From the NCBI RefSeq assembly GCF_037975245.1, contig NC_092576.1, positions 45,109,111 through 45,173,110 of the forward strand: DNA of 64,000 bases. The letters are read 5' to 3'. A model generated the notes under the pieces. That model saw only the letters and a program-made list of their open reading frames with translations, made no database searches and was not told the DNA's origin. The stretch comes from Apostichopus japonicus. Taxonomy: Eukaryota; Echinodermata; Holothuroidea; Aspidochirotida; Stichopodidae. The position numbers and the translations under genes are program-made. Shown piece after piece: positions 39,201 through 51,200 of the stretch. The first letter of the stretch is position 1. Each line of letters opens with the position of its first letter.

Positions 39201-42200
39201 GTGATGTATATGTTACATTATCAGTTGTAAAATTCCTGTAGTTTGATGGTAGGATGTGATCGCCACCATAAGTTCTTATCGTCCAACTCAATGTGACTGC
39301 CGGACGGCTATCTCTGACAAAGCAGTTTACCTCAACGGAATCGGTTGTCGACTTAACACAGGTAGTACCGTATGTGTTTGAACACTCCTTGATGACGGGA
39401 ATGGTTATAGCTGGTTTCACTATAAAGAAGAGCATTGAAGAATACATTCTCTAGTAACAATCACATTGACTATTGTTAGGCACGTGGCTACATTTGAAAG
39501 TTATGGAAGAACAAGACTGTTCCATGTGAATAAACGTAGATTGGTTCAGAAAGATCAGTTTGATATATTTAGTTATTTTGATAATCCAATGCGTGAAAGT
39601 TACTGTTTACCAACATTACCTGCAACGTTGTCTGCATCTTTGGGTGAAAATGTTATGCTATAGCAGCTCTGAACATTTCATATCTGGGGACATTTTTATT
39701 AGTCCACCAACTGAGTAAATGATACCATTTGAAACTTGAGCTAACAATATCATTCACTAAATTGTTAACAACGGTTTAAATCATCCATTCAATGGGGACA
39801 AATAGGTATACTGTTACACGCGCGTAACAATTTATATCAATGTACAGTTAATTGTTACAGTACACAGTACAAGTATGCTGTAGTATCCCACTTGTAGTAA
39901 GACCTCCGCTCGTCAGTGCACATAATGACCTTATTACGGAACTTTGGGAGAGACACGACAAACATAGACCGATACAGGAAATGAGTTTGAACATTATATC
40001 CAAATACAGTTCTTTCTTGGTGAAAAATGTAGACAGAAAAAAATTACGCATTGCACGATGCCCTAACGGTGTCAAATGTAATACGATGGAAACTAACAAT
40101 ATTGCACACTGTTTTCCATCTTACAGGTAAAACGTCAAATATGTGAGTGGATATCATGCATCATTCAGCACCGTTGTCTATTTTCAGCATGAACGTTTCT
40201 GAAATGGAGTGTTGTTAACCCTGTACGTAGCTTGCGGTTGATTGTTAAATATTAATTTTCAAACACACTCAATGATTTGCACGATTGGAAAGAAATTTTG
40301 GTTATTATCAGAAGTTGTGGCTTTAAGAAAAGAAAGAATGACATATTTTCATTCGCATATGTGTTTTGTTAAGGTTTTCCATATATCTAGTTGTGAATAT
40401 GTACTTTGGGTATGTTTCTCAAAAAGAAGAAGGTTGAATCCGCCAGACGCAAGCAAATTGAAGATCTTGCACTCCTGGCCGAAAAATTGCGTCCCGGACG
40501 TAGAATCATGCGTTCGTAACAATGCTGGTCAGAATTATATCTTTGGTTCTGTTGTTGAAGTTTTCTGTCGTATTTCGTTAGGGGAAATACAAGGCGCCGG
40601 TTACAAACACTGTCACCTTGTTAGAGATTTTTGAGGCAAACCAGACGCAATCTTGGGAACCAGGGGGTAAAAGTCGCCTGGTGCCTGCTAAATGTACGAC
40701 ATGTAGGTGTACCCACGTTGAGTAGAGAGAAGCATGTTGTCTTTGGTAGAGATCAATCTAATGATGCTTAATACAAGAAAAGTTTCCATCTCGGTCATCA
40801 GCTGCCAATGTGAACATTGTTTGTCATATATCAATACTTTTTGCTGTACTACGTAAATTGAAGTAACATGCTGTACATGCTTAGTTGTTCAACCTGGCAT
40901 ACCCTACAGCATAGTGTGTCACATTCATATAAGATTATTCATGTAACATCATCGCAACCATAGTCCAGCCCAGCACAAACTTCCTGTGTCATACACTTAG
41001 ATCACTGTATCGTTCTGATATGTACAGATGTAATTAATACTGTAATGTTAACAGTGGGAACTATGATCTTGAACACACCTAAATACGTATGTAAGTACTG
41101 GAATGCACGAGAGACACGACTTAATGACATATACCGGTAACAAAACTGTTTTTATCCAAGCAGTTAAAAAATATATTTACGTTTATGAATACGCAAAAAT
41201 CCTGTTTTGAGCAATTTCACTACAAAATAACAATGTACACACTGCCCTCTATCTTGAAAGAAATCATCAAACATGCAAAGAATATCATGAATTGCAATAA
41301 TCATACAGAACTGTAACAGTATAAAAGAAAAACATTTGGTATTTTGTAATTATTTAGATTCTTATCATAATATATGTCAGATGTACTGAGTAATAGTTGT
41401 TTAAAATGTTACTGGTATTGTAACAATTGAAGGGTACTCGCTTTCTCTCTTCTAAAAGTGCTCTCTGAAGTCTTGTCCTAAATGTTTCACTGTAACAGTA
41501 AAGCTTGTTCAGCTATCTTTACAGTATCATTTCTAATTTTAGAGAATCTGATAAATGCAACATCTCCAACTAACATGGAAGTATATTCTATAACACTGGA
41601 AAAGCCTCAGAAATATGAAGTCACAATTTCCTGTTTTACAGAAAAAGTAAGAACTCCCAAGCCTACCAAAAACGATTAAACACCTATTTCATAATAACCC
41701 GCCTACCATATCCATCGATCAAACCTTGCCACTAAAAGTTTGTAACGAAATTTAAATGTGAAGCCCTTTATTGGCACGTGTGGGCTACACCAAGAAAAAA
41801 GAAAAAAAAGAAAAGTGCATTCGTTTCCCAATCGTTTATGGATACTTCTATCAACCATTAGAAGATTTAACTATGTCAAAATAAGTCTTGTACGGCTAGC
41901 ATTTCGCTGATAGATGGCAAGCGAGCGATATGTTAAATCTGAAGTACAGTTGGCTTTGTGACAGCTTGCCATACAAGTTGTACACATAACTATCTCACTA
42001 ATGTACAGAGCAATTAAGTTGAATTTTTCCAGAATTTAGTGCCAGCCAGAAAAGATCAAACAATTCCAGCTCTTATTTGTAGCACTCACTTGTTGGCATC
42101 GACCAACCATTTCACTTGTAAGGATTTTCAAATGTTTCAATTTCCAGAAAGCACATGTGTGTTCCTATGTGAAATATAGTCACATAGATGTATGAGCAAA

Positions 42201-45200
42201 TGGAAATTTTCGAGCCAACCAACCAACCCGTTCAGAATTGTTGTTACTGAATAAGAGTTACATGTGATTGTTTATATAATTGTGTTCGACCGATAATCAT
42301 TTAGATAATCGGCATCGGGCCGATTATCAGACAATCGGTAAATAATCGGCTTCGGCAAAGTCCATTGCGCTACCGATTATATGCAAACCGATTATTACGT
42401 TCCACATAAATAATTGTATTTTTCCTCGCTTCTGATTCAGACTACCACAACGGGGCAAGAATGTGGATCACTCGATTCAACGCTATTCAAAGCCGGGAAA
42501 AGTGCGCTAATTCACCATGAAACGGTATCGCAAGTCCCACCAAGATTGTACGTATACCTTTTGATATACTATCCAGTTTTGGCAGTTAACATTAGGGTGG
42601 GTCAGTATAAGCAAAACCAGATATCGATATACCCGGGTGATGACGAATGCCAGATATTACCAGGTATACCGCAAATTTCGCGGAACCGTTATTTCCAGCA
42701 TGAACTGTACTATCAAACACTAACATGAACCGTATGGACACTAGTCTAGCCTACATATGTGTTTGGGGTTTTATGAGAGAAGAGCCTGCGAAGGGGTTGC
42801 TGACTCATCTTCGACTTTAAGGAGTTCTAGTGAAGTATAATCGGTTTTGTGTCCTCGTGTCTATGGAGAAACTTTTAGTTCCGGACTGGGTGTGACTTGT
42901 GAAACATGGTGCAATATAGAAGAGGATCATCCTATGATTCCCGGAGCTCTAGTAACACATTCATATGTCGTTTGACGCTCAGGCGTAGGTGCCGATCGTG
43001 GTGGTGGGAGGAGGGAGAGACAGGTAAGTATCGTCGCTCGTAAATTCCCAAAGCAGTAAGTTTTGGGGTATTTACTTCGCTCATCTTTTACCTGTCTCCC
43101 ACTCCACATCTGGCCCTGTTACGATAGTGGGAGGCCCAACGGGCAGGACCTATCCGAATGAACTCCCAACATCGCACGCCCAAGAGCCGCTTCCGATGCA
43201 AGGGTGTCGGTCAAGTAAGCGGAGACGAAGGTCGATGGAGTTCTCCACGCTGCAGCTTTCAAAATATCCTCCAGGGGGACACATGTAAACAGAGCCTTGG
43301 AGGATGCTTGGCCACTTAGGTCGTGGGCTATAACACTCTCCCCTGTTTGAGCATGGATCAGCTGGACGATCCATCTGGAGATCGTGTAGGGTGTAGGTTG
43401 CCGAGAGGGATGATGAAATGTAAGGTACGGAGTGATTAGTTCTGCTGATGTACCACAACAAAGCTCGGACAAAGCTTTGTACCCTGGTACAAATTCTTCT
43501 TGGTTCCAAGGGAGGAACGCTGGGTTGGGGATGAGGCAAACGCCGTTATTGTCGAATAAAAAATACCAGGAATACCGTATTGTATGTCAGGTGGCGTTAA
43601 GAGGCCGATGCCATTGGTTCGAAAGGGGCCATCTCCCTGAGTACCTCGTTGATACTCCATGAGCGTGGGTGCCTTCTTGTCACTGGTCTCCGATTAACCA
43701 TGCCCCGAATGAATGCTGCGATTAATTCGTTGGAGCCCTGGGTGGACTTCTCAGGGACATCTTAGTGGATTGCAGTTATTGCTGAATGGCTGAGTTTCTA
43801 ATCGTCAAGGCTTGTCTGCCCTTGTGGTAGAGGAACATCAGAAGAAATAGGTGATTCACGAAGAATAAGTCCTGATGGTGCTATGTCTTCTTGCTGCCCC
43901 TGCCATGTCGGCAACCTCTTCCGAAAACCCTCGTGCTATGATGTTACACTTGATAAGGGCCAGGCAGTTAAATCGAGGGATCGAATGTTGTGATGGAAAA
44001 TCCTCCCTCTGGCTTGAGAAAAGAGGTGCGGCGAATCTGGCAGGGAGCGTGGTGCGTCGCAAAGAAGATCCAGGAGAAGAGGAACCATGGTCTCCTGGGC
44101 CACCTGGGGGTACGAGGAGGATCCTCATTAAACTTAAGCCGCTTCAGGAGGGTCTTGTGGATGAGGCATAGCAGTGGGAAGGCATACGCTTGCATCTTGT
44201 TCCAGATTATCGACACCGCGTTTGCCGCCCAGGCTTGTGGGTGCCACATTCTGGAGCAGAAGGTGGGAAGTTTGGCATTCTCGATTGTTGGGAAGAGCAT
44301 GTGTGGTGTTCTAAAGCACCCTCTTTTAGGTTGACTGTGCACCTGGAGAAGACGTCTGTTAATTGTTTGTCTTTCCCTGCAATGTGGGAGGACCTGAGCA
44401 GAATATCGTGTTGTTTGCCTAAGTGGAGGAGGTGTCACGTCGCTTGGCAGATGGCCATCGATCTGTTGCCGCCCTGTCTGTTGATATAGGTAACCACCGT
44501 AGAGAAGTCGGTGAAGTTTATGTGAAGGTCTTTGTGGGCGTCGGACCAGGTTCCCGAAACTGTGAGTGCTTGCCAGAAAGCTCCCCAGCCCGTTTACGAG
44601 GGATCTGATGTGACCGATGTCACGGGGTGGTCTTCGTGGAAGAGCCTTTCTTTGGCTCAGCTCTCTGGAACCCACAGTTTCAGATGGAGAGGGTCTAGAG
44701 GAGACAGAGAAATCCGTTGTTCCAAGTCTGAGTCGTTGGCCCTGTAATGACAGCAGGTTAAAAGGCGTATTTTTACTGACCTCCGACCACATCGTAGTGG
44801 CCAGAATGTTGGCCCTTTCGGGACTCGATCAGTTTGATGGAAACTCTGACGAATTGGTCATTAAGCCACATAATTTGAGACGCCTCCCGGTTGGGGATCC
44901 GTTCTTCATCGTTCGAGAACTGTTGGTAGAGTCTCATGAGCTGCTCTGCAGCTAGCATGAGTGTGGAAGCGAATTTCATGCACACCATAGAGGACTGGTC
45001 TAGGTCGTAGGCCATGTGGTAAGGTTTTTCCCGCTGCGGGTCATTGAAGTTTTCGAGGTTTGCTTTGTTCCAATCGGAGCCTGTCCCCCAACCTCCGAGG
45101 AAATCGACGGGACCAAAGAGTAGGACCGCTCCCACTGCGGGAGCCTCTGTCGTGCCCTCTGCATCTCATGAGTGGAATTGTGGGTCTGCTCAGGACCAGA

Positions 45201-48200
45201 CACACAGGTCTGCGTCAGTTCCAAAGGAACCTGGGTCAGGTATACGCTTGTCGGTGCGGAGTCCATCATCGATCCCCGACGAATCTTCAGCGGACTCGGA
45301 CACGGGTTAAGGAAAGACCCTCGACCGCTACATGCGGAACACAAAAGCCAGAATACAGAAGGTCTGCGGAGGCACCGCCCCCGCCTACAAGATCTCCTTC
45401 TTACGATTGTGCGGGGCTGCTCTCACAGCTCATATCGATTATATCGCCATTCGTCCAATTCCTGACCCCCGCGACGGCACAGCCAGTCCCATAGCGGGTG
45501 GGATCAACAGTGGCCATCCCGTTAGACACTGTACCTCCACGGATCTCGAGGAACCTCTCCTCGATCGTACCGGGCCCTGATGCCTTAGAGCTGCAGGTCT
45601 CATATGCCTTTTTAGAACTTGGAGACCACCTGAAAGAAGGGCCATCGGTTTCCGCGGGTTATCACCCTACCACTTAACCTTATCGCGAAGGCAGCGGGCA
45701 TCTTCAAGCAACGGTTGGGGATAGAAGACTCTCCAGCGGGGACCTCAGCCCCAAAGTCATCGTCCAAAGTGCGATCGACAAACGAAACGCCAGAGGACGA
45801 TTCCATCTTCATCCCTGTAGACCCAATTTGTTTTGAACGGGTGGAGGTCCTTCAGAAACAGCGGAGGTGGACGGCCTTCCCCGCAAAGCAGAACAGGGCA
45901 CTCAGAGTGCCCGAGGATACTTGGAAGCTTCTATTCCGCCCTCCACCGGGCTTGACGCGTGGAATTCAAAGATCCACATTGTAAGCGTTGGGAGAACACA
46001 CTCTTCAAACTTGATCAATCATCCCGAGTGGAGAAGAAGTTTGCGACGACTTTCCAATTGGCAGCGGAAGTCCTCATGCGACACCACCAACAGCTGCCAG
46101 AAGACCCGGACCAGATACCGAAACGGGGCACCGGCAACGCCGCCAAGAATTACAGGGGCGGAAGATCTGACTAGTCGAAAAGACGCTCCTCCCGGGGATA
46201 TCGGTCCGGCCGACGCTCACGTAACGACAGACAGTGACCACGTCAGAACGACCAGCCGACAAGGTCGACGTTTGGGGCCCCGCGGGTTGTAGGGGTGTCC
46301 ACCCTACCACCCTTACAGCGTACCCGTCGGTAGGGGGAGACTCCAGTTTATTCCAGAACGTCTGGAAAGAGATGGACCCGGGTCCGTGGGTCCCGTTGGT
46401 GATCTCGGGAGGATACCCAAACATGTTCTCTCTCCTCCGGTGGGGGAGGCGGAAACGACACTCCAGTACCCACCAACCTGGGACAGAGATCGAAAACGAT
46501 TTCCATGCGTTACTGACAAACAAGGCAATAGTAGAGGTGACGGAAGGGAGGGACCACTCTTCCGTTCGTCCTTCTTCCTGACGTCAAAAAAGGACGGGTC
46601 ATGGCGACCAATACTCAACCTAAAGCCGTTGAACAAAGGCTTCGTCCGGCCGACTCATTTCGGATGGAGACTCTCGTGATAGTCATCCCGAACCTCACGA
46701 AGCTTACCAAAGAAGCAAAAAAGCTTACCCCTACGTTCCCGCCGACGTCACGTCACAACGATTCCTGGCATTCTCCTACAAAGGAAGGAACTACACGTTC
46801 GTGTCGCTACCCTTCGGCCTCTTGACCTCACCGCGGGGTGGTCACAGACCTAAGCCGAAGCGGAGTGTCGCACCGAGAAGTACTATTCAACCTAGGTCAC
46901 AAGACCGAGCGCCGCTAACAACTCGGTTGGGCTATCAACAGGGAATATCACAACTTTTCCCGACCCAAACGATTCAGTTCCTGTGCGCGATTCGCAACTT
47001 CCACACCGGTTGGGTGAGACCGTCCTCAGAGCGGGTCACCAACACCCAACAAACGGTCCGTAGCCTCCTCAACAGGCCGACCTCTCCGGCCAGGCACTGG
47101 ATGAGAGCCCTCGGCCTCATGGCTAGCCTTGTATACGTAGTACCATTATGCAGCATCAGAATGCGACCCCTCCGTTTGCACCTGCTCAATCACTACGTTC
47201 CAGAGCAGGACATACTCGACACGTGAGTTCCCATTAACGGATTCGACACGGTGGCTCGCAAAAAGAACTAAGTCCAGGGACGCCCCTTCCGGGAACAAAA
47301 GTCCCTAACCTCTATCTCTTCAGACGATTCCTTGCAGGGCTTGGGGAGCGTGTTTGGACGACCTCGCGATTTCAGGGGAGTAGGAGCCGGTTTGGCAACA
47401 GGTCCATATCAACGCCCTCGAGATGGAGGTACTATTCAGAGCCCTCCGCCACTTCGAGTGTCACCTACGAGGCCATGCCGTCACCACATTCTGCTACAAT
47501 GCGACGGCGGGGGGGGGGGGGCGGGGACACATTATCGATCACTGTCTGCCGCGACGTGGGACCTTCTATTCTGGTGTCGAAGCAACGATATCTCCCTACG
47601 AGCCTCGCACATGGCTGGGAGGGAGAATGTGACGGTCGACGCCCTTTCAGGGAGGCCCAGACCCCGACGGAGTGGTGACTGCAATTCACATGCCGGAAAT
47701 TGTTTCGCCTATATCGACTGATTCGCATCAGCGACCAACGCCAAACTCCCAGTCTTCTGGAAGCGGACCTCCTACCCCAGAACGTGGGCGTCGGACGCGA
47801 TCTAGATCAGCTGGGAGGGGATGGGGTACGGCTTCCTGAACCTGTCTGCGTGGCCGTTGTCCGGGCTCGGTTCAGAGCGAGCGGCTTTTCTGCAGACGCT
47901 GCTGCCATGACAGCAGCACCCAGGCGGCCATCCACCGTCACACTTACGATTCCAGACTGACGCGAGTTTTCGAATGGTGCGCCCGTCTACAGATCCGTCC
48001 GGATACTACCTCTCCGGCACTACTTACGGTTTATTTTATGCTCCTCTTCGATGAGGTTTAACAACCGAGCACCATTTGAAACTACAGGTCGGCCCTTCTT
48101 AGAGGTATGGCCAACCGTAGGCCCACACGTCGTAAACTTCCATCAGCTTGGAGTATCAACGGCGTGCCTTATCACCTAGCCCGCCAGCCTTTCGAGCCAA

Positions 48201-51200
48201 TGGGCACAACCCTCCTCAAGGATCTCACCAGCAAGACACTATTCTTGGTGGCCACCGCTTCTGCCAGGAGGAGGAGTTGCCTGCACGCCTTGTCCGAGGA
48301 CATCTTCCTTCCAAAGCTGTTCCTGTCCTCCGACACTGCGGAGGACAAGCTGTGGTGCCCGGTGAGGGCACTTAAATGGTACACGCACAGGACGAACGAC
48401 CTGAGAACATCACAGACCCTCTTCGTACTGCCTGCGAGCCCTCACTCGGCTGCCTCCAAAGATGCGATCAGCGGACGGCTGGTGCAAGCGATTAGGTTTC
48501 ACGCGTGGACATACCGACCAGTCAGGGCCCACTACATTCGGGGCCAGGCGGCTTCGAATGCCCAGTTCCAAGTGGTCCCGGTGGATGATATCTTTTGGGC
48601 CGCCTCATGGAAAACCCCCTCGACGTTCGTCGCGTCCTACCCAGCAAAACGTTTGTCATACAATTTTTAAAAGAGCCTCTAAAATATGTTTTATTAACGT
48701 TAAATGTGGTGTTAAAAAACGTCGGCATAACGTTTTTATGAGATATTATTGTTATATTGATGTTATATTAATGTTCTGAAGAAAAATATTTTGAAATAAT
48801 AGCCTGAAAACGTTTTCGAGACATATTTATTACACCACAATTAACGTTATCAAAAAAAAAATGAAATGAAACGAAACGAAACATTTTTGTGTTTGCTGGG
48901 TACCTCACGGACACGTTAGCCTCAGAGTCGGCGTTCGGCTGCGAAGTGTTGGGCGTTCCCACGGGCAATTCCTGCCCGTTGGGCCTCTCATCATTGTAGC
49001 AGTGCCACTCTGTGCGTTAGTGTTGTAGGAGACAGTTAAGAGAGGAGTGAATTAAATACCCCAAAACCATAGCAAATGATAAGGATAGATCGCTGACACA
49101 GTGCATTGAGCTTAAAACCCAGGTCATCTGTACGTCTCTTTATATACAGTGTGTATTCTACTCTGAAATTGAATTTGATTTTACCCGTTTTTTCGAAAGA
49201 GTATTAGTACTTTTCACAACAGAGAAATGCTATGACGACCAGAGTGGTGAGTTATTTACTTCTAACTTTGAGAACCAAATTTTAAAACCTTTCTTTCGCC
49301 TGTAATGACTCGATCAAGTGGAGCGACAAATCGAAGATACAATGGAGTTAACGTTCGGCGTAGCCCTAACCCAGCAATACCATTGGCATCGTTATACTAG
49401 GCCTAGTTCCTAAATACCACAGCCTAGCCTACAGTACTAGCCCTACTGTAGGCCTAGTAAGTATTCAGGTAGACCAACATTAAGCCCAATGCACTTAAAT
49501 CTTGGACAGTGTCTTATGTGTTGGGAAATGATCTCCTAATGGTAAAGAGCTGTCCATACTCGAACAATCGTAGGTTGAAAATGACTCCACAATCTTCATG
49601 ATCACGTAATATCTGTGCAGATGGTGTTCAGCAAGTAACTCTGGTAACAAATTATAACTTGGAAGGAGATGACCCACAGTTTGTGTCATTATGAGATTAA
49701 TCAAGTTGTTCTACTTGCTAATGTTGGGGTTTTCTGTTTTTCTTTTCTCCGGACCCAAGTCGAGGAATTCTGAATTGCATTGGGAACAATTAAATTATGC
49801 TACTGTGTGGATTTATGTAGTTATTTTGTGAATCAAAGATTGAAAGAGCTGTATGGGATCTGGAGTAAAATAGTAATCCACAAGCAAGTCTTGTTAGAAA
49901 TAAATTCACTGTGATGAAGGAATGTTATTGTATGCTGCTATGGTACCTGGAGTTCCTGAACAACAAATCAACAAATTGGACAACTCTGAAAACACTTGAT
50001 GGTGGCACTTTTAATCCTCTTCTGTCCTTGCATCTTAGCAACATTGAATACGTCTGCACATTTAAAGCAGAATATGGATGGTCTTTAGCACTGTCAGAGA
50101 TGGATTCAAATTATGATTCTGCACATTTTAAAAATGACATGATGGTACCCATTTTTATCATTATTAAGATATGAAAATAATCTGGGTCTGTTAACCATCT
50201 GTGAGAATATGAACACAAGACAGGAATCGAACCTACTTTCGAGAATATCCGTAATAACATGGGCTGATACAGAAGATGGGTTTCACCCCCCCCCCCCTTG
50301 AGTCTGTTCTGTTCAAACAATGCTATCTTGTATGTCTATCTCCTGTTATCACATGTATATTAAACACCCCTAGTGAGACAATCAGTCCTGTCTATTAACT
50401 CCTCTCACTGGTAAGATAACAGTTAGTCATAGAAAGTGTTGGTCTTAGATAGACCGTTAGTCATAGATATGGGATCAACATTCAGGAAGGACATGACTAA
50501 CTTTCTTCTGTCCCCCCTCTCTCTTCCCTTGTTCCCCCACCCAACACTCCTCATCTCATAGCTCTCTTCCACCCTTTTTCATCCACACCCTTCTGTCTTT
50601 GACCTTCTCCAGTTTATTCCCTACCCCCTTCCCTTAATCCTCTCTTTGTCCCTCCACTGTTTATCTCCTACCTCTCCTCTTCCCCTGTTGGTTTCTTTCT
50701 TTCTTCTCTCCATCCCTTGTCTACTAATCCCCTTTCATCTATCTCTTTGTGTTCACCATGCTCATTAACCTGTTTGTATGCTGTGCGTGTTTTTGACCCT
50801 TCTGCTACCGCTACTTGTCATTTAGCCGTTGAAGAAGATCCTCCTAGGATCAAACGTCATGTCAACTTACTTTTAAACATTCTTCTACACAGGCTCTCTA
50901 GTGGATAATCAATGTGCTAACCGTTTTATTTTATTTTGGTTTTAGTCATAGAAAGGGTCAGAGGTTATCACTACTTAGGAAGATGTGTGTTTCTGTGGTC
51001 ACTCACATCCTGGTAGCAAAAGAGAGAAGTCTAAATGATTAGAAAACAGTGTCATCTTGTGTTTGACTTATTTTTAAATTATCATTGGAACATTATACAC
51101 CCGTCTCTTGTTTTATGCAACTTTAAATGTCTGGAAAGTGTCATTTCTGTTATCTGAGAGGCTTATGGCAAACATTTTTCTTTCTCGTATTATGTTAGTG

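Larger units (their letters stand above)
42940..45055 (-). mobile_element. Internally deleted DIRS1-like retrotransposon
   Basis: On the minus strand the order is gag remnant (to about 44,775), RNase H/recombinase junction region (44,775-43,970), tyrosine recombinase (about 44,100-43,120) and a terminal region (about 43,120-42,940). The terminal region contains an inverted pair GGGAGACAGGTAA / TTACCTGTCTCTCCC. No reverse transcriptase is present between gag and RNase H. It lies in receptor intron 2 and meets the plus-strand copy head to head at about 45,055. DIRS elements integrate through a tyrosine recombinase and leave no target duplication. Confidence 0.8.
45056..49070 (+). mobile_element. 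DIRS1-like retrotransposon, plus copy
   Basis: Order gag (45,060-46,175), reverse transcriptase (46,380-47,310), RNase H (47,330-47,960), tyrosine recombinase (47,860-48,999, split by a MITE) and a 3' terminal region ending AAATACCCCAAAACC near 49,070. The terminal phrase GTGCGTTAGTGTTGTAGGAGACAG recurs at 52,910 and, with small changes, at 63,407. The 5' end is missing at the head-to-head junction. All coding parts are frameshifted. Confidence 0.85.

Noticed and set aside
39852-40634. Two plus-strand frames in receptor intron 2, one ending at a possible donor
   Set aside because: The sequences look protein-like in places but I recognise no family and see no convincing partner exons.
43432-46700. 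Many overlapping open frames on the strand opposite to the DIRS coding direction
   Set aside because: They are GC-rich shadows of the gag, reverse transcriptase and recombinase frames, which match between copies only in the frames annotated.
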